Source of the DNA: Clostridia bacterium
GTDB lineage: Bacteria > Bacillota > Clostridia > Peptostreptococcales > Acidaminobacteraceae
DNA length: 45,477 bases
Direction: 5' to 3'
NCBI GenBank assembly: GCA_018399635.1
Contig: JAGYOH010000017.1
Coordinates: 1 to 45,477, forward strand
A program made the translations under genes and the position numbers. The notes under the pieces were generated by a model. That model was not told the DNA's origin. It ran no database searches and saw only the letters and a list, made by a program, of their open reading frames with translations. Of this stretch, positions 33,066 to 41,335 are shown one piece after another; position 1 is the first letter of the stretch, and every line of letters begins with the position of its first letter.

Positions 33066-33725
33066 ATGATCCTACGAATAATCGCGCTTTACATTGAAAG
33101 ATTTTCATTTTTTTCGGAGCTGTTGCTGCAGCACATGATTCTGACGGGAATCTCCGTCGCCATCATCACGGTGCTGGGACTTCTGACTGGAATCGCCATG
33201 AGTCGCAATAAAAAGGTGGCGGTTCTTGTGCTGAGGATTACCAGCTTTTTGTATACCATCCCCTCCATCGCCCTCTTCGGTTTCCTGGTTTCAATCACGG
33301 GAATCGGGACCAAGAGCGCGGTCATCGCCCTGGTTCTCTATGGGTCTTTGCCCATCATCCGCAACACCTATACCGGTCTCACCGAAGTGGACCCGGAGAT
33401 TCTGGAGGCGGCCACGGGCATGGGGAGTACCAGGAGGCAGCTGCTGCTGCGCATTCAACTGCCCCTGGCTCTGCCCATGATCATCAGCGGTTTTCGGACC
33501 ATGGTGGTCATGACCATCGCCCTGGGAGGGATCGCCTCCTTCATCGGCGCCGGCGGTCTGGGAAATGCCATCTGGCGGGGAATCAACACCAACTTTCCCG
33601 AGATGACCATTGCGGGAAGTCTCCTGGTGGCCCTTTTTGCCATCGTCTCAGACTGGGCTTTGGAATTTGTGGAGAAAAGACTCAGAAAACGTTATCTGGG
33701 AACAAAAGAAACGGGAGGTCAATAA
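33066..33725 (+). CDS. Glycine betaine/osmoprotectant ABC transporter permease
   Basis: A 219-residue inner-membrane permease with about six helices, of the OpuCB/ProW-like type. It has the coupling motif for the ATPase at EAATGMGSTRRQLLLRIQLPLALP, the EAA loop, and GGLGNAIWRGI near the end. The length fits small OpuC-type permeases. I chose ATG 33066 with GGGAGACGAC upstream over an in-frame ATG at 33039 with no ribosome site. Its stop is one nucleotide from the GTG start of the binding-protein gene. Only one permease is encoded, so it should act as a homodimer. Confidence 0.9.
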   Translation: MILRIIALYIERFSFFSELLLQHMILTGISVAIITVLGLLTGIAMSRNKKVAVLVLRITSFLYTIPSIALFGFLVSITGIGTKSAVIALVLYGSLPIIRNTYTGLTEVDPEILEAATGMGSTRRQLLLRIQLPLALPMIISGFRTMVVMTIALGGIASFIGAGGLGNAIWRGINTNFPEMTIAGSLLVALFAIVSDWALEFVEKRLRKRYLGTKETGGQ

Positions 33726-33726
33726 A

Positions 33727-34623
33727 GTGAAAAAATCAAGGAAGGCTTTGATCAGTCTGACCCTGCTGGGGGTCTTGTTGCTGGGAATCACCGGATGTTC
33801 GCAGGAGGAAAAGAAGATCGTTCTGGCCAGCAAGCCCATGTCAGAACAGTACGTCATAGCGGAGATGCTGAGTCTGCTCATCGAGTCGGAAACCGACATC
33901 ACCGTGGAGAAGAAACTCGGCATCGGGGGAGGAACTTCAAACATTCATCCCGGGATGCTGAGTGGCGAAATCGACCTGTATCCCGAATACACCGGAACCG
34001 GCTGGCTTTTTGTCCTCAAGAGGGACCTGATACGGGACTCCGGGGAGCTTTATGACGCCGTCAAGGACCAGTATGCCCGGGAGTACGATATCCACTGGTC
34101 GGGGCTTTACGGCTTCAACAACACCTTCGGCCTGGTGGTCACCCAGAAGGTGGCGGATGAATACGGCCTCAAGACTTATTCGGATCTGGCCAAGGTGGGC
34201 GGTGACCTGGTTTTTGGCGCCAATTCAGACTTCTTCGAAAGAGAGGATGGTTACCCCGGTCTTCAGACGGTCTACGGCATGGATTTCGGTGCCATCAAGG
34301 AGATCGCCATCGGCCTCAAGTACGATGCCATTCTCACTGAAGAGATTGACGTGACCACCATTTACACCACCGACGGCCGTCTTGAAGGTTCAGGACTGGT
34401 GGTCCTGGAGGATGACCTGGGTTTTTTCGCCTCCTATTATGCCGCCACCCTGATCCGGGCGGAGACTCTGGAAAAATTTCCGGAGCTTGAGGGGGTTCTG
34501 GAGAAAATGACGGGGCTCATCAGCAATAGTGACATGATCCGAATGAACTACCGGGTGGAGGTGGCCAATGACGATCCCGTCGCCGTGGCCCGGGAGTTCC
34601 TTGAAGAGAAGGGCCTCTACTGA
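33727..34623 (+). CDS. Glycine betaine/osmoprotectant-binding lipoprotein
   Basis: A 298-residue OpuAC/OpuCC-type substrate-binding lipoprotein. The signal peptide ends in GITGC, so Cys about 22 is lipidated. Mature features include the typical opening KIVLASKPMSEQYVIAEMLSLLIE, the GGGTSNIHPGMLSGEIDLYPEYTGTGW segment that carries ligand-binding residues, and YGFNNTFGLVV. The ligand should be a betaine, choline or similar compatible solute, but it cannot be read exactly. The start is GTG 33727, since GGGAGGTCAATAAA lies just upstream. The gene overlaps the ATPase start (TGATG). Confidence 0.9.
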   Translation: MKKSRKALISLTLLGVLLLGITGCSQEEKKIVLASKPMSEQYVIAEMLSLLIESETDITVEKKLGIGGGTSNIHPGMLSGEIDLYPEYTGTGWLFVLKRDLIRDSGELYDAVKDQYAREYDIHWSGLYGFNNTFGLVVTQKVADEYGLKTYSDLAKVGGDLVFGANSDFFEREDGYPGLQTVYGMDFGAIKEIAIGLKYDAILTEEIDVTTIYTTDGRLEGSGLVVLEDDLGFFASYYAATLIRAETLEKFPELEGVLEKMTGLISNSDMIRMNYRVEVANDDPVAVAREFLEEKGLY

Positions 34624-35450
34624 TGAGTGTGATTGAATTCATCGGGGTCAACAAGTCCTATGGCTCCAAGACCGATGTCATTAAAAACCTGGACCTCAAG
34701 GTGGAACAGGGGGAGTTCGTCACCCTTCTAGGAGAATCAGGATGCGGCAAGACCACCCTCCTCAAAATGATCAACAAGCTGATCAGCGGCGAGGAGGGAG
34801 AGCTCATCGTCAAGGGAAAATCCATCAACGAATGGGATACGGTCCAGCTCAGACGACAGATCGGATACGTGATCCAGCAGATCGGGCTTTTCCCCCATAT
34901 GACCATCGGGGAGAACATCACCTATGTCCTGTCCCTCGGCGGCACCGACAAGGCGGTGTGCCGCCGGAGGGCCTTTGAACTGATCGGCCTCATCGGTCTG
35001 CCCGCGGCCTATCTTGACAAATACCCCAGGGAGCTCAGCGGCGGTCAGCGACAGCGGGTAGGGGTCGCCAGGGCCCTGGCGGCGGATCCGGAAATCATTC
35101 TGATGGACGAGCCCTTCGGTGCCGTGGATGAGCGGACCAGAAGCCAGCTTCAGGATGATTTGCTGAAAATCCATGAAGACCTGCACAAGACCATCATCTT
35201 TGTCACCCATGATATCCATGAGGCCCTGAAACTGGGGACCAAGATCGTTCTCATGAACCAGGGAAAGGTGGAGCAGATGGGGACCCGGGAGGAACTGATC
35301 TTCAAACCCGCCAACGCCTTTGTCAGAGAGTTCTTCGGATCAAAGGGCTTCACCGCCATTCTGGATGAAAGCCTGCTGCACGATCTTTACGAGAAGGTCC
35401 TGGGCGGTGAAATCACCCTGGACCAGGTCTACAAAAGACTTTCCCACTGA
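34623..35450 (+). CDS. Osmoprotectant ABC transporter ATPase
   Basis: A 275-residue ATPase with Walker A GESGCGKTT, the Q-loop in GYVIQQIGLFPHMTI, the signature LSGGQRQRVGVARAL, Walker B IILMDEPFGAVD and the H-loop FVTHD. It powers the permease and binding protein upstream. The C-terminal tail after about residue 235 is short and lacks the paired CBS domains of ProV and OpuCA that sense ionic strength, so control must differ from those systems. The start overlaps the previous stop by one base. A terminator follows 7 nt after the stop. Confidence 0.92.
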   Translation: MSVIEFIGVNKSYGSKTDVIKNLDLKVEQGEFVTLLGESGCGKTTLLKMINKLISGEEGELIVKGKSINEWDTVQLRRQIGYVIQQIGLFPHMTIGENITYVLSLGGTDKAVCRRRAFELIGLIGLPAAYLDKYPRELSGGQRQRVGVARALAADPEIILMDEPFGAVDERTRSQLQDDLLKIHEDLHKTIIFVTHDIHEALKLGTKIVLMNQGKVEQMGTREELIFKPANAFVREFFGSKGFTAILDESLLHDLYEKVLGGEITLDQVYKRLSH

Positions 35451-35457
35451 GTTTCAG

Positions 35458-35487
35458 GCCGCTTCTTTTTTCAAGGGGCGGCTTTTT
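35458..35487 (+). terminator. Terminator of the osmoprotectant operon
   Basis: GCCGCTTC pairs with GGGGCGGC, with two G-U pairs, followed by TTTTTC. Confidence 0.75.
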
Positions 35488-35583
35488 CAAGTGAAAAATC
35501 AGTGCCACAATATGGTAAAATGGAAACGACTTGAAGGATTCAGACTTAAAAAAGAATTCTCAGGTGAAGGAGGTTCATCAGTG

Positions 35584-36648
35584 ATGTGGATCAACAGCAA
35601 TTTTTTCAAGGTCATGTCAGGGTTGGTGCTGCTGCTTCTGGCGGCCCTGCTGCTGGGGCAGGTGGATTATATCATCACCCCGGTTCTAAGGGCCGTGGGG
35701 GGCATTGCCCTGCCCTTGATCATCGCCCTGTTTCTTTACTACCTCCTGCGACCTCTGGTCCGCAGGCTGACCCGGCTGGGGCTGCCGAGGATCCTGTCGG
35801 TGATTGCGAGTTTTTTGCTGGCCATGGGCCTGATCGGGGTTTTCAGTTATCTGGCGGGCAGTACGGTGGTTTCGGAATTCGACCGTCTGCTAAGCGACGA
35901 AATTCCAGGTATTCTGGACAAGACCAACAGCTGGTTCGTCGAACAGATCGAGTCAGGCAGTTTTGATTTTCTCACCGCCACGGAAATCATCAACCAGGGA
36001 GGCAATTATCTGCAGCAGGTGGCCAGGCTGCTTGGTCAAGGACTTTTCTCGGGTATTCTAGGAGCGGCCAGCACGGTGACGGGTCTTTTGATCGCCCCCT
36101 TCGTCCTCTTCTATTTTCTCAAGGATGATGGTGTTTTTTCAAGAAACTTCATGGGCCTCTTTCCTGAAAAAAGTCGGGAGGTCATGGGCAGGACCCTCAA
36201 GGATGTGGACGAGGTCCTGTCCCGGTTCATCACCGGCCAGGCCCTGGTATCCCTGGTGGTGGGGGTCCTCATGTATATCGGCTATCGGATCATCGGCCTG
36301 GAATACGCCCTGGTGCTGGCGCTCTTCTCCATGGTGCTGGCCATCATTCCCTTCCTGGGGCCGATCCTGGGAGTGATTCCGGCCTTGCTGGTGGGTCTTT
36401 CCTCAGGCCTGCTCATGGTGGTGAAGATTCTGGGGATGATGGTCCTCGTTCAGCAGCTTGAAGGGAATCTCATCACCCCCCAGATCATGGGGAAAAGGAT
36501 CCATACCCATCCCCTGATGATCATCCTGGTCATCCTGGTTTTCGGTTCCCTTTTCGGCTTCGTGGGTATTCTGCTGGCGGTGCCCTCCTATGCCATGATC
36601 AAGGTGGTCTTGAAGAATCTCAAGGGTTTCAAGGAAATGCTGGATTAA
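35584..36648 (+). CDS. AI-2E family transporter (PerM/YtvI type)
   Basis: A 354-residue membrane protein with about seven helices. Early segments are LVLLLLAALLLG and ALPLIIALFLYYLLRPLVRRLTRLG, and a long extracytoplasmic stretch lies in the middle (about 85-150). The C-terminal half has ITGQALVSLVVGVLMYIGY, IPFLGPILGVIPALLVGLSSG, LEGNLITPQIMGKRIHTHPLMIIL and LFGFVGILLAVPSYAMIKV, which are the family hallmarks. Members include proposed AI-2 exporters and Na+/H+ antiporters, so the substrate is uncertain. The frame opens far upstream; AAGGAGG at 35568-35574 favours ATG 35584 or GTG 35581. The next gene follows after 24 nt. Confidence 0.88.
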   Translation: MWINSNFFKVMSGLVLLLLAALLLGQVDYIITPVLRAVGGIALPLIIALFLYYLLRPLVRRLTRLGLPRILSVIASFLLAMGLIGVFSYLAGSTVVSEFDRLLSDEIPGILDKTNSWFVEQIESGSFDFLTATEIINQGGNYLQQVARLLGQGLFSGILGAASTVTGLLIAPFVLFYFLKDDGVFSRNFMGLFPEKSREVMGRTLKDVDEVLSRFITGQALVSLVVGVLMYIGYRIIGLEYALVLALFSMVLAIIPFLGPILGVIPALLVGLSSGLLMVVKILGMMVLVQQLEGNLITPQIMGKRIHTHPLMIILVILVFGSLFGFVGILLAVPSYAMIKVVLKNLKGFKEMLD

Positions 36649-36672
36649 AAAAAACATAAGGAGGTCAAAGCA

Positions 36673-37443
36673 ATGACAAGCGTGCTGCTTCAGAAGAAAG
36701 AAGAGGTGGGGTATGTGACCTTGAACCGCCCCGAGGCCTACAACACCTTCAATATTCCCCTGGCTACCGGGCTCAACCAGGGTCTGAGAACCATGGAGGA
36801 GGATCCAGAGGTCAAGGTGGTGGTGATTGCCGGTGCCGGAAAAAATTTCTGCACCGGAATCGATGTGAATTTTCTCGGGGACAAGACCGAGGAAGAGTAT
36901 CTTGAGTGGGTGAGACTGATGGAGGAGATGAATCTGACCATCGCCGGCATGTCAAAGCCGGTGGTGGCCTCTGTCCAAGGCATCGCCGTCGCCAACGGCA
37001 TCGGTCTTGTGGCGGCGAGTGATCTGGCCATTGCGGAGGAGGGGGCCCGATTCGGTGCCACCGCCGTCAATGTGGGTCTCTTCTGCATGGGTCCTGCGGT
37101 TCCCCTGCTCAAGACCCTGGGTCGGAAAAAGACCCTGGAGCTCATCATGCTGGGAGAACTGCTCGACAGCGGCGAGGCTCTCAGACTGGGACTGGTGAAC
37201 CAGGTGGTGCCGGAGGGCACCCTGGAGGAAGCCACCCATGCCTACGCCCTCAAGCTGGCCGGTAAAAGCCCTCTGGCCCTGAGAATGGGGAAGGAGTCCT
37301 TCTACAGGATGGAGGACCTCCCCTTTGCCGAGGCCCTGGAGTCCACCAACGTCGACTTCGCCAGGCTCTGTACCACGGAGGACGCCCTCGAGGGGGTGGA
37401 GGCCTTCTTGAACAAGCGAAAGCCCGTCTGGAAAATGAAATAG
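36673..37443 (+). CDS. Crotonase-fold protein (enoyl-CoA hydratase-related)
   Basis: A 256-residue member of the enoyl-CoA hydratase/isomerase superfamily. The oxyanion-hole segments are KNFCTGIDVNFL and GIAVANGIGLVAASDLAIAEE. Where classical hydratases have the first catalytic Glu (PEI.LG), this protein reads GATAVNVGLFCMGPA, so that Glu appears to be replaced by Val. The second, in the helix KKTLELIMLGE, is kept. The VNVGLFC pattern resembles ECHDC3-like proteins, which are not proven hydratases. It probably acts on an acyl-CoA of unknown kind. AAGGAGGTCAAAGCA precedes the ATG. It probably shares a transcript with the AI-2E gene and ends at a strong terminator. Confidence 0.85.
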   Translation: MTSVLLQKKEEVGYVTLNRPEAYNTFNIPLATGLNQGLRTMEEDPEVKVVVIAGAGKNFCTGIDVNFLGDKTEEEYLEWVRLMEEMNLTIAGMSKPVVASVQGIAVANGIGLVAASDLAIAEEGARFGATAVNVGLFCMGPAVPLLKTLGRKKTLELIMLGELLDSGEALRLGLVNQVVPEGTLEEATHAYALKLAGKSPLALRMGKESFYRMEDLPFAEALESTNVDFARLCTTEDALEGVEAFLNKRKPVWKMK

Positions 37444-37470
37444 GGGATCAGGAGCTTGATCAGACTGAAA

Positions 37471-37500
37471 ATGCAAGGACAGGACTGTCCTTGCATTTTT
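37471..37500 (+). terminator. Rho-independent terminator after the crotonase gene
   Basis: ATGCAAGGACA pairs perfectly over 11 bp with TGTCCTTGCAT around GGAC, followed by TTTT. Confidence 0.92.
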
Positions 37501-37566
37501 CGTGGGGAATGCTGGCTGTGGATCAGTTTTATTGAGCAGTGGTCCGCCCCCGCCTAGGTCCCTCAT

Positions 37567-37594
37567 AAAAAAACCCCTGTAGGCAGGGGGTTTT
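37567..37594 (-). terminator. Terminator of the M20 amidohydrolase gene
   Basis: On the minus strand CCCCTG...CAGGGG forms a 6-bp stem, extended by A-T pairs, with a seven-T tail (37573-37567). It lies just after the stop of the convergent peptidase gene. Confidence 0.8.
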
Positions 37595-37598
37595 CAAT

Positions 37599-38792
37599 TC
37601 ACTGATGGTTGAACCAGTCCAGGGCGAAACCCACATAGGCGGCCGTCCCGAAGGCCAGGGCGGATTCATCGAAGAGGGTCCTGGGGTGATGGTGGGGAAA
37701 GGTGTAGCCCTCCAGAGCGTTGCCGGCGGTGAGGCCCATCATGACGCTGGGGACCCGCTGGGTGACAAAGGCGAAATCCTCGGAGCCCATGAGTTTGCCT
37801 CCCTTGGACAGGGTGGAGAAGTCCAGGACCTGTCCCTCGTCGAAGCGGCCGAGGAGGGAAGCCCTGAGAATTTCCAGGGTGGTTTCGTCGGTGATCACCG
37901 AGGGGCAGCCCCGCCGGTAGTCGACCCGGGCTTCACCTCTGAAGGTGGTCGCCACCCCCTTGGCCAGGGCGGTGAGGCGGTCCTCGACATAGTCCCGGGT
38001 CTCTTCATCAAAGGTTCTGACCGTCCCTACCAGCAGGGCGGTGTCGGGAATCACGTTGGCGGTTTCCCCGCCGGCCATTTTGCCCACGGTGACCACGACG
38101 GGATCCGTGGCGGCCAGTTCCCGCGAGTTGAGACTTTGCAGGGCGAGATGGGTATGGGCGGCGATATTGAGCGGATCAACGGCTCTTTCAGGCATGGCGC
38201 CGTGGCCCCCCTTCCCCTGGATCTGGATTTCAAACCAGTCGGAGGCGGCGGTGGTGGGGCCCGGTTCAGGCAGAATGAAGCAGCCGGAGGGGGCGGGGAC
38301 TCCGGTGAATACGTGGAGCATCATGGCGGCATCCACGTTCTCGAGGATGCCGTGATCGATCATGTCCTGGGCCCCTCTGAGGGTTTCTTCACCGGGCTGG
38401 AACATCAGCTTGACGGTGCCCGGTATTTCCGAGGCCATTTCACTCAGCAACCGGGCGGCACCCAGGAGCATGGCGGTGTGGAGGTCGTGGCCGCAGGCGT
38501 GCATCCTTCCGTTGGTGGATTGAAAGGGGACGGAAGCCTCTTCCTTGAGGGGCAGGCCGTCCATGTCGCCTCTGAGGAGAACCGTCTTGTTGATTTCCCC
38601 TCTGCCGATGGTGACGCTGAGACCGCTTTTGCCCACCTCCAGGGGGGTCAGTCCCAGGGCGAGGAGCTGGTCCATGACATAGGCCTTGGTTTCAGGAAGG
38701 TCGAGGTCGAGCTCCGGCATCTGGTGCAGCTTTCTGCGGTGGGTGACGAGGGTGTCCTGAATCTGTCGGGCTTTTTGAATAATGTGGTCCAT
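37599..38792 (-). CDS. M20 family amidohydrolase (N-acyl-amino acid/hippurate hydrolase type)
   Basis: A 397-residue metal-dependent hydrolase. The opening is THRRKLHQMPELDLDLPETKAYV. The first metal motif is MHACGHDLHTAMLLGAARLL, then MFQPGEETLRGAQDMIDHG with the catalytic Glu pair. MPERAVDPLNIAAHTHLALQ follows in the dimerisation domain, and SEDFAFVTQRVPSVMMGL is the last metal site. This set is typical of amidohydrolases that cut N-acyl or aminobenzoyl-linked amino acids in the cytoplasm. The substrate is not predictable. AAAAGGAGGCCATCCC precedes the ATG. The upstream DUF1836 gene ends 24 nt before it, so the two probably form an operon. Confidence 0.92.
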   Translation of the reverse strand: MDHIIQKARQIQDTLVTHRRKLHQMPELDLDLPETKAYVMDQLLALGLTPLEVGKSGLSVTIGRGEINKTVLLRGDMDGLPLKEEASVPFQSTNGRMHACGHDLHTAMLLGAARLLSEMASEIPGTVKLMFQPGEETLRGAQDMIDHGILENVDAAMMLHVFTGVPAPSGCFILPEPGPTTAASDWFEIQIQGKGGHGAMPERAVDPLNIAAHTHLALQSLNSRELAATDPVVVTVGKMAGGETANVIPDTALLVGTVRTFDEETRDYVEDRLTALAKGVATTFRGEARVDYRRGCPSVITDETTLEILRASLLGRFDEGQVLDFSTLSKGGKLMGSEDFAFVTQRVPSVMMGLTAGNALEGYTFPHHHPRTLFDESALAFGTAAYVGFALDWFNHQ

Positions 38793-38816
38793 GGGATGGC
38801 CTCCTTTTGATAGGGA

Positions 38817-39278
38817 CTAGAGTTCCTTGATCAGCGCCTTTGCAATCCGCTTGTTGATGTCCGCCTGGATCAGGAGATGGAAAATCACCTCCAGGCGGGA
38901 TTCTTCCTTTTCCAGACGGTCCAGGGCCCTTTGCCCCTCAAGATAGACCTCCCCCTGGATTTTCCTGAAGGTTTCATAGAGATCTTTTGGCGAGTCTCCG
39001 TGGTTGATGAGGGTCTGGGTCTCCTCCATGGTGATGACGTTTTTCAGAAAATAGAGCATGATCATCTGGGAGAGGTGATCCTGGTTGTATTTTTTCTTGG
39101 CGGGCTTTTGAAGGATTCCTGCCTTGACGTAATTGTTGACCATGCTCTTGGTGAGGATCATCTCCCGGGTGTTTTCACTGAAGATGCCGAGTTCCCTGGT
39201 CAGGAAGCCCATGACCTGGTCCATGTAGAGTTCGATATCCGGAATGTTTTCATAGGCGACGGGGCGGTAATCCAGCAT
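38817..39278 (-). CDS. DUF1836 family protein, probable MerR-like DNA-binding regulator
   Basis: A 153-residue cytoplasmic protein. TREMILTKSMVNNYVKAGILQKPAKKKYNQDHLSQMIMLYFLKNVITMEETQTLIN (about residues 37-92; quoted in parts by its key pieces MVNNYVKAGIL and YNQDHLS) is the core of DUF1836, which looks like a MerR winged helix-turn-helix. The C-terminal 60 residues are helical and charged. The family has no settled function. A regulator role is inferred from the fold and from palindromes in its own promoter and that of the divergent TrhA gene. AAAGGAGGGATTTTC precedes the ATG. It leads the M20 amidohydrolase gene. Confidence 0.82.
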   Translation of the reverse strand: MLDYRPVAYENIPDIELYMDQVMGFLTRELGIFSENTREMILTKSMVNNYVKAGILQKPAKKKYNQDHLSQMIMLYFLKNVITMEETQTLINHGDSPKDLYETFRKIQGEVYLEGQRALDRLEKEESRLEVIFHLLIQADINKRIAKALIKEL

Positions 39279-39298
39279 GAAAATCCCTCCTTTCCCCC

Positions 39299-39330
39299 AT
39301 TATAGAGTAAAAAAAAGACTTTTCAAAGTC
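39299..39330 (-). promoter_or_regulatory. Promoter of the DUF1836-M20 unit with overlapping palindrome
   Basis: On the minus strand TTGAAA (39326-39321), a 16-nt spacer, and TATAAT (39304-39299). The -35 box lies inside a 14-bp palindrome, GACTTT-TC-AAAGTC (39317-39330), which could serve as an operator for autoregulation. Confidence 0.7.
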
Positions 39331-39344
39331 AGGACAAGAAATGA

Positions 39345-39402
39345 TTGACAGATTCCCGTTGTCTAGTTATCATGAATATATAATATAGTAATGAATACTA
39401 GA
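39345..39402 (+). promoter_or_regulatory. Promoter of the TrhA gene with a flanking inverted repeat
   Basis: TTGACA at 39345-39350, a 17-nt spacer, and TATCAT at 39368-39373. TCTAGT (39362-39367) and ACTAGA (39397-39402) form an inverted repeat that starts just ahead of the -10 box and ends in the leader, with very AT-rich DNA between. This looks like a regulated promoter, perhaps bound by the divergently encoded DUF1836 protein. Confidence 0.65.
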
Positions 39403-39415
39403 TAAGAGGTGCGTC

Positions 39416-40060
39416 ATGACTTTTAAAATCCGCGAACCCATCAACGCCATCACCCATTTTTCAGGGGCCCTGCTCTCGGTGGTGGGTCTGGTCCTCCTCC
39501 TCAGGGCGGCCCTGGCTTCAGGGGACCCCTACAAGCTGGTCTCCGCCATCATATTCTCCCTGGGCCTTATCGGCCTCTACACCACCTCGGCGGTCTATCA
39601 CGGCATCCACCGCCATATCCCCCTCTTCAGAAAGCTGGACCACACCATGATCTACTTTTTGATTGCCGCCAGTTACACCCCCATCTGCCTGGTCACCCTC
39701 CGGGGCCTGACGGGCACGATTTTTCTCAGCGTGATCTGGGGTCTGGCCATCCTGGGAGGAGTCCTCAAATTTCTCTGGCTTTCCGCCCCCAGATGGCTGT
39801 ACACGGGCTTCTATCTGATTCTGGGCTGGGCGGCCCTCTTCATCCTGGTGCCCCTCTACCATGCCCTGCCCTTCACCGCCCTTCAATGGCTCGTCGGCGG
39901 AGGACTCTTTTACTCCGTGGGGGCGGTGATTTACGCCAGCAAGTCCCGTCGGCTGAAAATCGGGGTCTTGGGCTTTCATGAGATCTTCCATATCTTCATC
40001 CTCCTCGGGTCCTTGAGTCATTTCATCATGATTTATCGCTACGTCATCACCGGCAATTGA
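39416..40060 (+). CDS. trhA: Hemolysin III/TrhA family membrane protein
   Basis: A 214-residue protein of the PAQR superfamily with seven predicted helices. It begins REPINAITHFSGALLSVVGL, keeps the Ser/His-rich motif SAVYHGIHRHIPLFRKLDHTMIYFLIAASYTPI, and ends with LGFHEIFHIFILLGSLSHFIMIY. The spaced His and Asp residues probably bind a metal. TrhA proteins have been linked to membrane energetics and lipid homeostasis; the hemolysin name is historical. The length is normal. AAGAGGTGCGTC lies before the ATG. It is a single-gene unit between a regulated promoter and a bidirectional terminator. Confidence 0.93.
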   Translation: MTFKIREPINAITHFSGALLSVVGLVLLLRAALASGDPYKLVSAIIFSLGLIGLYTTSAVYHGIHRHIPLFRKLDHTMIYFLIAASYTPICLVTLRGLTGTIFLSVIWGLAILGGVLKFLWLSAPRWLYTGFYLILGWAALFILVPLYHALPFTALQWLVGGGLFYSVGAVIYASKSRRLKIGVLGFHEIFHIFILLGSLSHFIMIYRYVITGN

Positions 40061-40087
40061 AAAATCCCCTATCAGGGGATTTTTTTT
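40061..40087. terminator. Terminator between trhA and the DUF401 gene
   Basis: AAAATCCCCT pairs with AGGGGATTTT around ATC, followed by T residues. The A-rich 5' side also makes it usable by the convergent gene. Confidence 0.88.
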
Positions 40088-40095
40088 GCTTTCAA

Positions 40096-41334
40096 TCAGC
40101 CCACCAGGGCCAGGAGTGACAGGCTTGACACCATGAGAACGCTGACGGCCCCGATGACATAGGGGACATAGGCCTTGTAGAGCTGGCCGGTGGAGACCTT
40201 CATGACCTCGAGGGTGAAGGTCTGGCACAGGTGGAGGGGGGAGAAGTAATAGCCTAAAAAGGCGCTGATGGTGATGAAATAGGCGAAAATGTGGATTTCG
40301 GAAGCTCCGAGCCCCAGGGAAAGGGTGAGCTGGGTGAGCATGGGAAAGGTCACCGCCATGGGGGTGGTGATGTTGCCGGTGACCATCCCGAAGAAGAGGG
40401 AGGTGACCATGAAAAGGAGAAAGATCAGGAAAATATTGGAGGTGTAGAGGAAAAAGGCGTCGAAAACCGCCAGAAGCCGGTCCATTTCCAGAATGACGTC
40501 CTTGATCAGGAGGACGGAGACGATGATGAGGACGGTATGCCAGTTGGCTGAATCCCGGAGCACGGCAAAGAAGCGGAGTCTGTCGGACTGGACGTAGACC
40601 AGGAGGGTGCTCAGAATCAGTCCCAGATAAAAGGGGATTCCCAGAAAAGCGTTGAAGAGGACCGGCAGGTAGATGGGGGCTGAATAGTAGAGGAGGGACT
40701 TGATGTCCTCCCCCAGGCCTTCCCGGTGGGGAGGTTTCTGAGTCGGGACTTTTCTGAGATACAGAAAGTAGGCGATGGGAAGGATCAGGCTCAGAAAAAT
40801 CAGATTGTAGAGGATGAGGAGATAGATATTGATCTCGGGCATGGCGGACTTGACAAAAAGAATGGTGGAGGAAAAGGGAAACAGAAGCATGGTGATATGG
40901 CGGAAGATCAGGTTGATGGCCGCCCTGTGGGTGGAGGGCATGTTCATGTCCCTGCCGAGGTCGTCCACGAAGGGGGCGCTGAGCACCGCTCCGCCGGGGA
41001 TGGCCAGGGTGCCGATCAGGGAGGGAATCATCATCATGACCGCCTTCTTGGAGGGGATTACGGCAATCATGGCATCGATGATTTTTCCCAGAAGGCCGTA
41101 ATGCTTCATGGCGCCCCCCACGACACTGACCATGAGGACTGTGAAAATGGTGTCCCGGGAGGGGGCTTCCGCCATCAGGCCCTTCAGGATTCCAAAGAGG
41201 GTTTCAAGATCGATTCCGGAGAGCAGCATCAGAATCCCTGCGGTGACGGCGATGGTGTGGCTGAGCTTCATCTTGAACCTCAATAGCAGAGGAATCAGCA
41301 TGAAGGCGGCAAAGGTCTTGATCAGTTGATCCAT
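40096..41334 (-). CDS. DUF401 family membrane permease
   Basis: A 412-residue protein with about ten membrane segments. It has SVVGGAMKHYGLLGKIIDAMIAVIPSKKAVMM and IPSLIGTLAIPGGAVLSAPFVDDLG in the first half and GMVTGNITTPMAVTFPMLTQL in the second. These match DUF401, which belongs with ion and organic-acid transporters of the GntP/DctM-like fold. The substrate is unknown. I chose ATG 41334 because GAGGACAA is 8 nt upstream; the in-frame start at 41379 lies inside the previous gene. Only one nucleotide separates it from the DUF362 stop, so the two are coupled and may work together. Confidence 0.85.
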   Translation of the reverse strand: MDQLIKTFAAFMLIPLLLRFKMKLSHTIAVTAGILMLLSGIDLETLFGILKGLMAEAPSRDTIFTVLMVSVVGGAMKHYGLLGKIIDAMIAVIPSKKAVMMMIPSLIGTLAIPGGAVLSAPFVDDLGRDMNMPSTHRAAINLIFRHITMLLFPFSSTILFVKSAMPEINIYLLILYNLIFLSLILPIAYFLYLRKVPTQKPPHREGLGEDIKSLLYYSAPIYLPVLFNAFLGIPFYLGLILSTLLVYVQSDRLRFFAVLRDSANWHTVLIIVSVLLIKDVILEMDRLLAVFDAFFLYTSNIFLIFLLFMVTSLFFGMVTGNITTPMAVTFPMLTQLTLSLGLGASEIHIFAYFITISAFLGYYFSPLHLCQTFTLEVMKVSTGQLYKAYVPYVIGAVSVLMVSSLSLLALVG

Positions 41335-41335
41335 A

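Noticed and set aside
37605-38810. Plus-strand 401-codon frame opposite the M20 amidohydrolase
   Set aside because: Gly/His/Val-rich shadow of a well-supported gene; no start signal.
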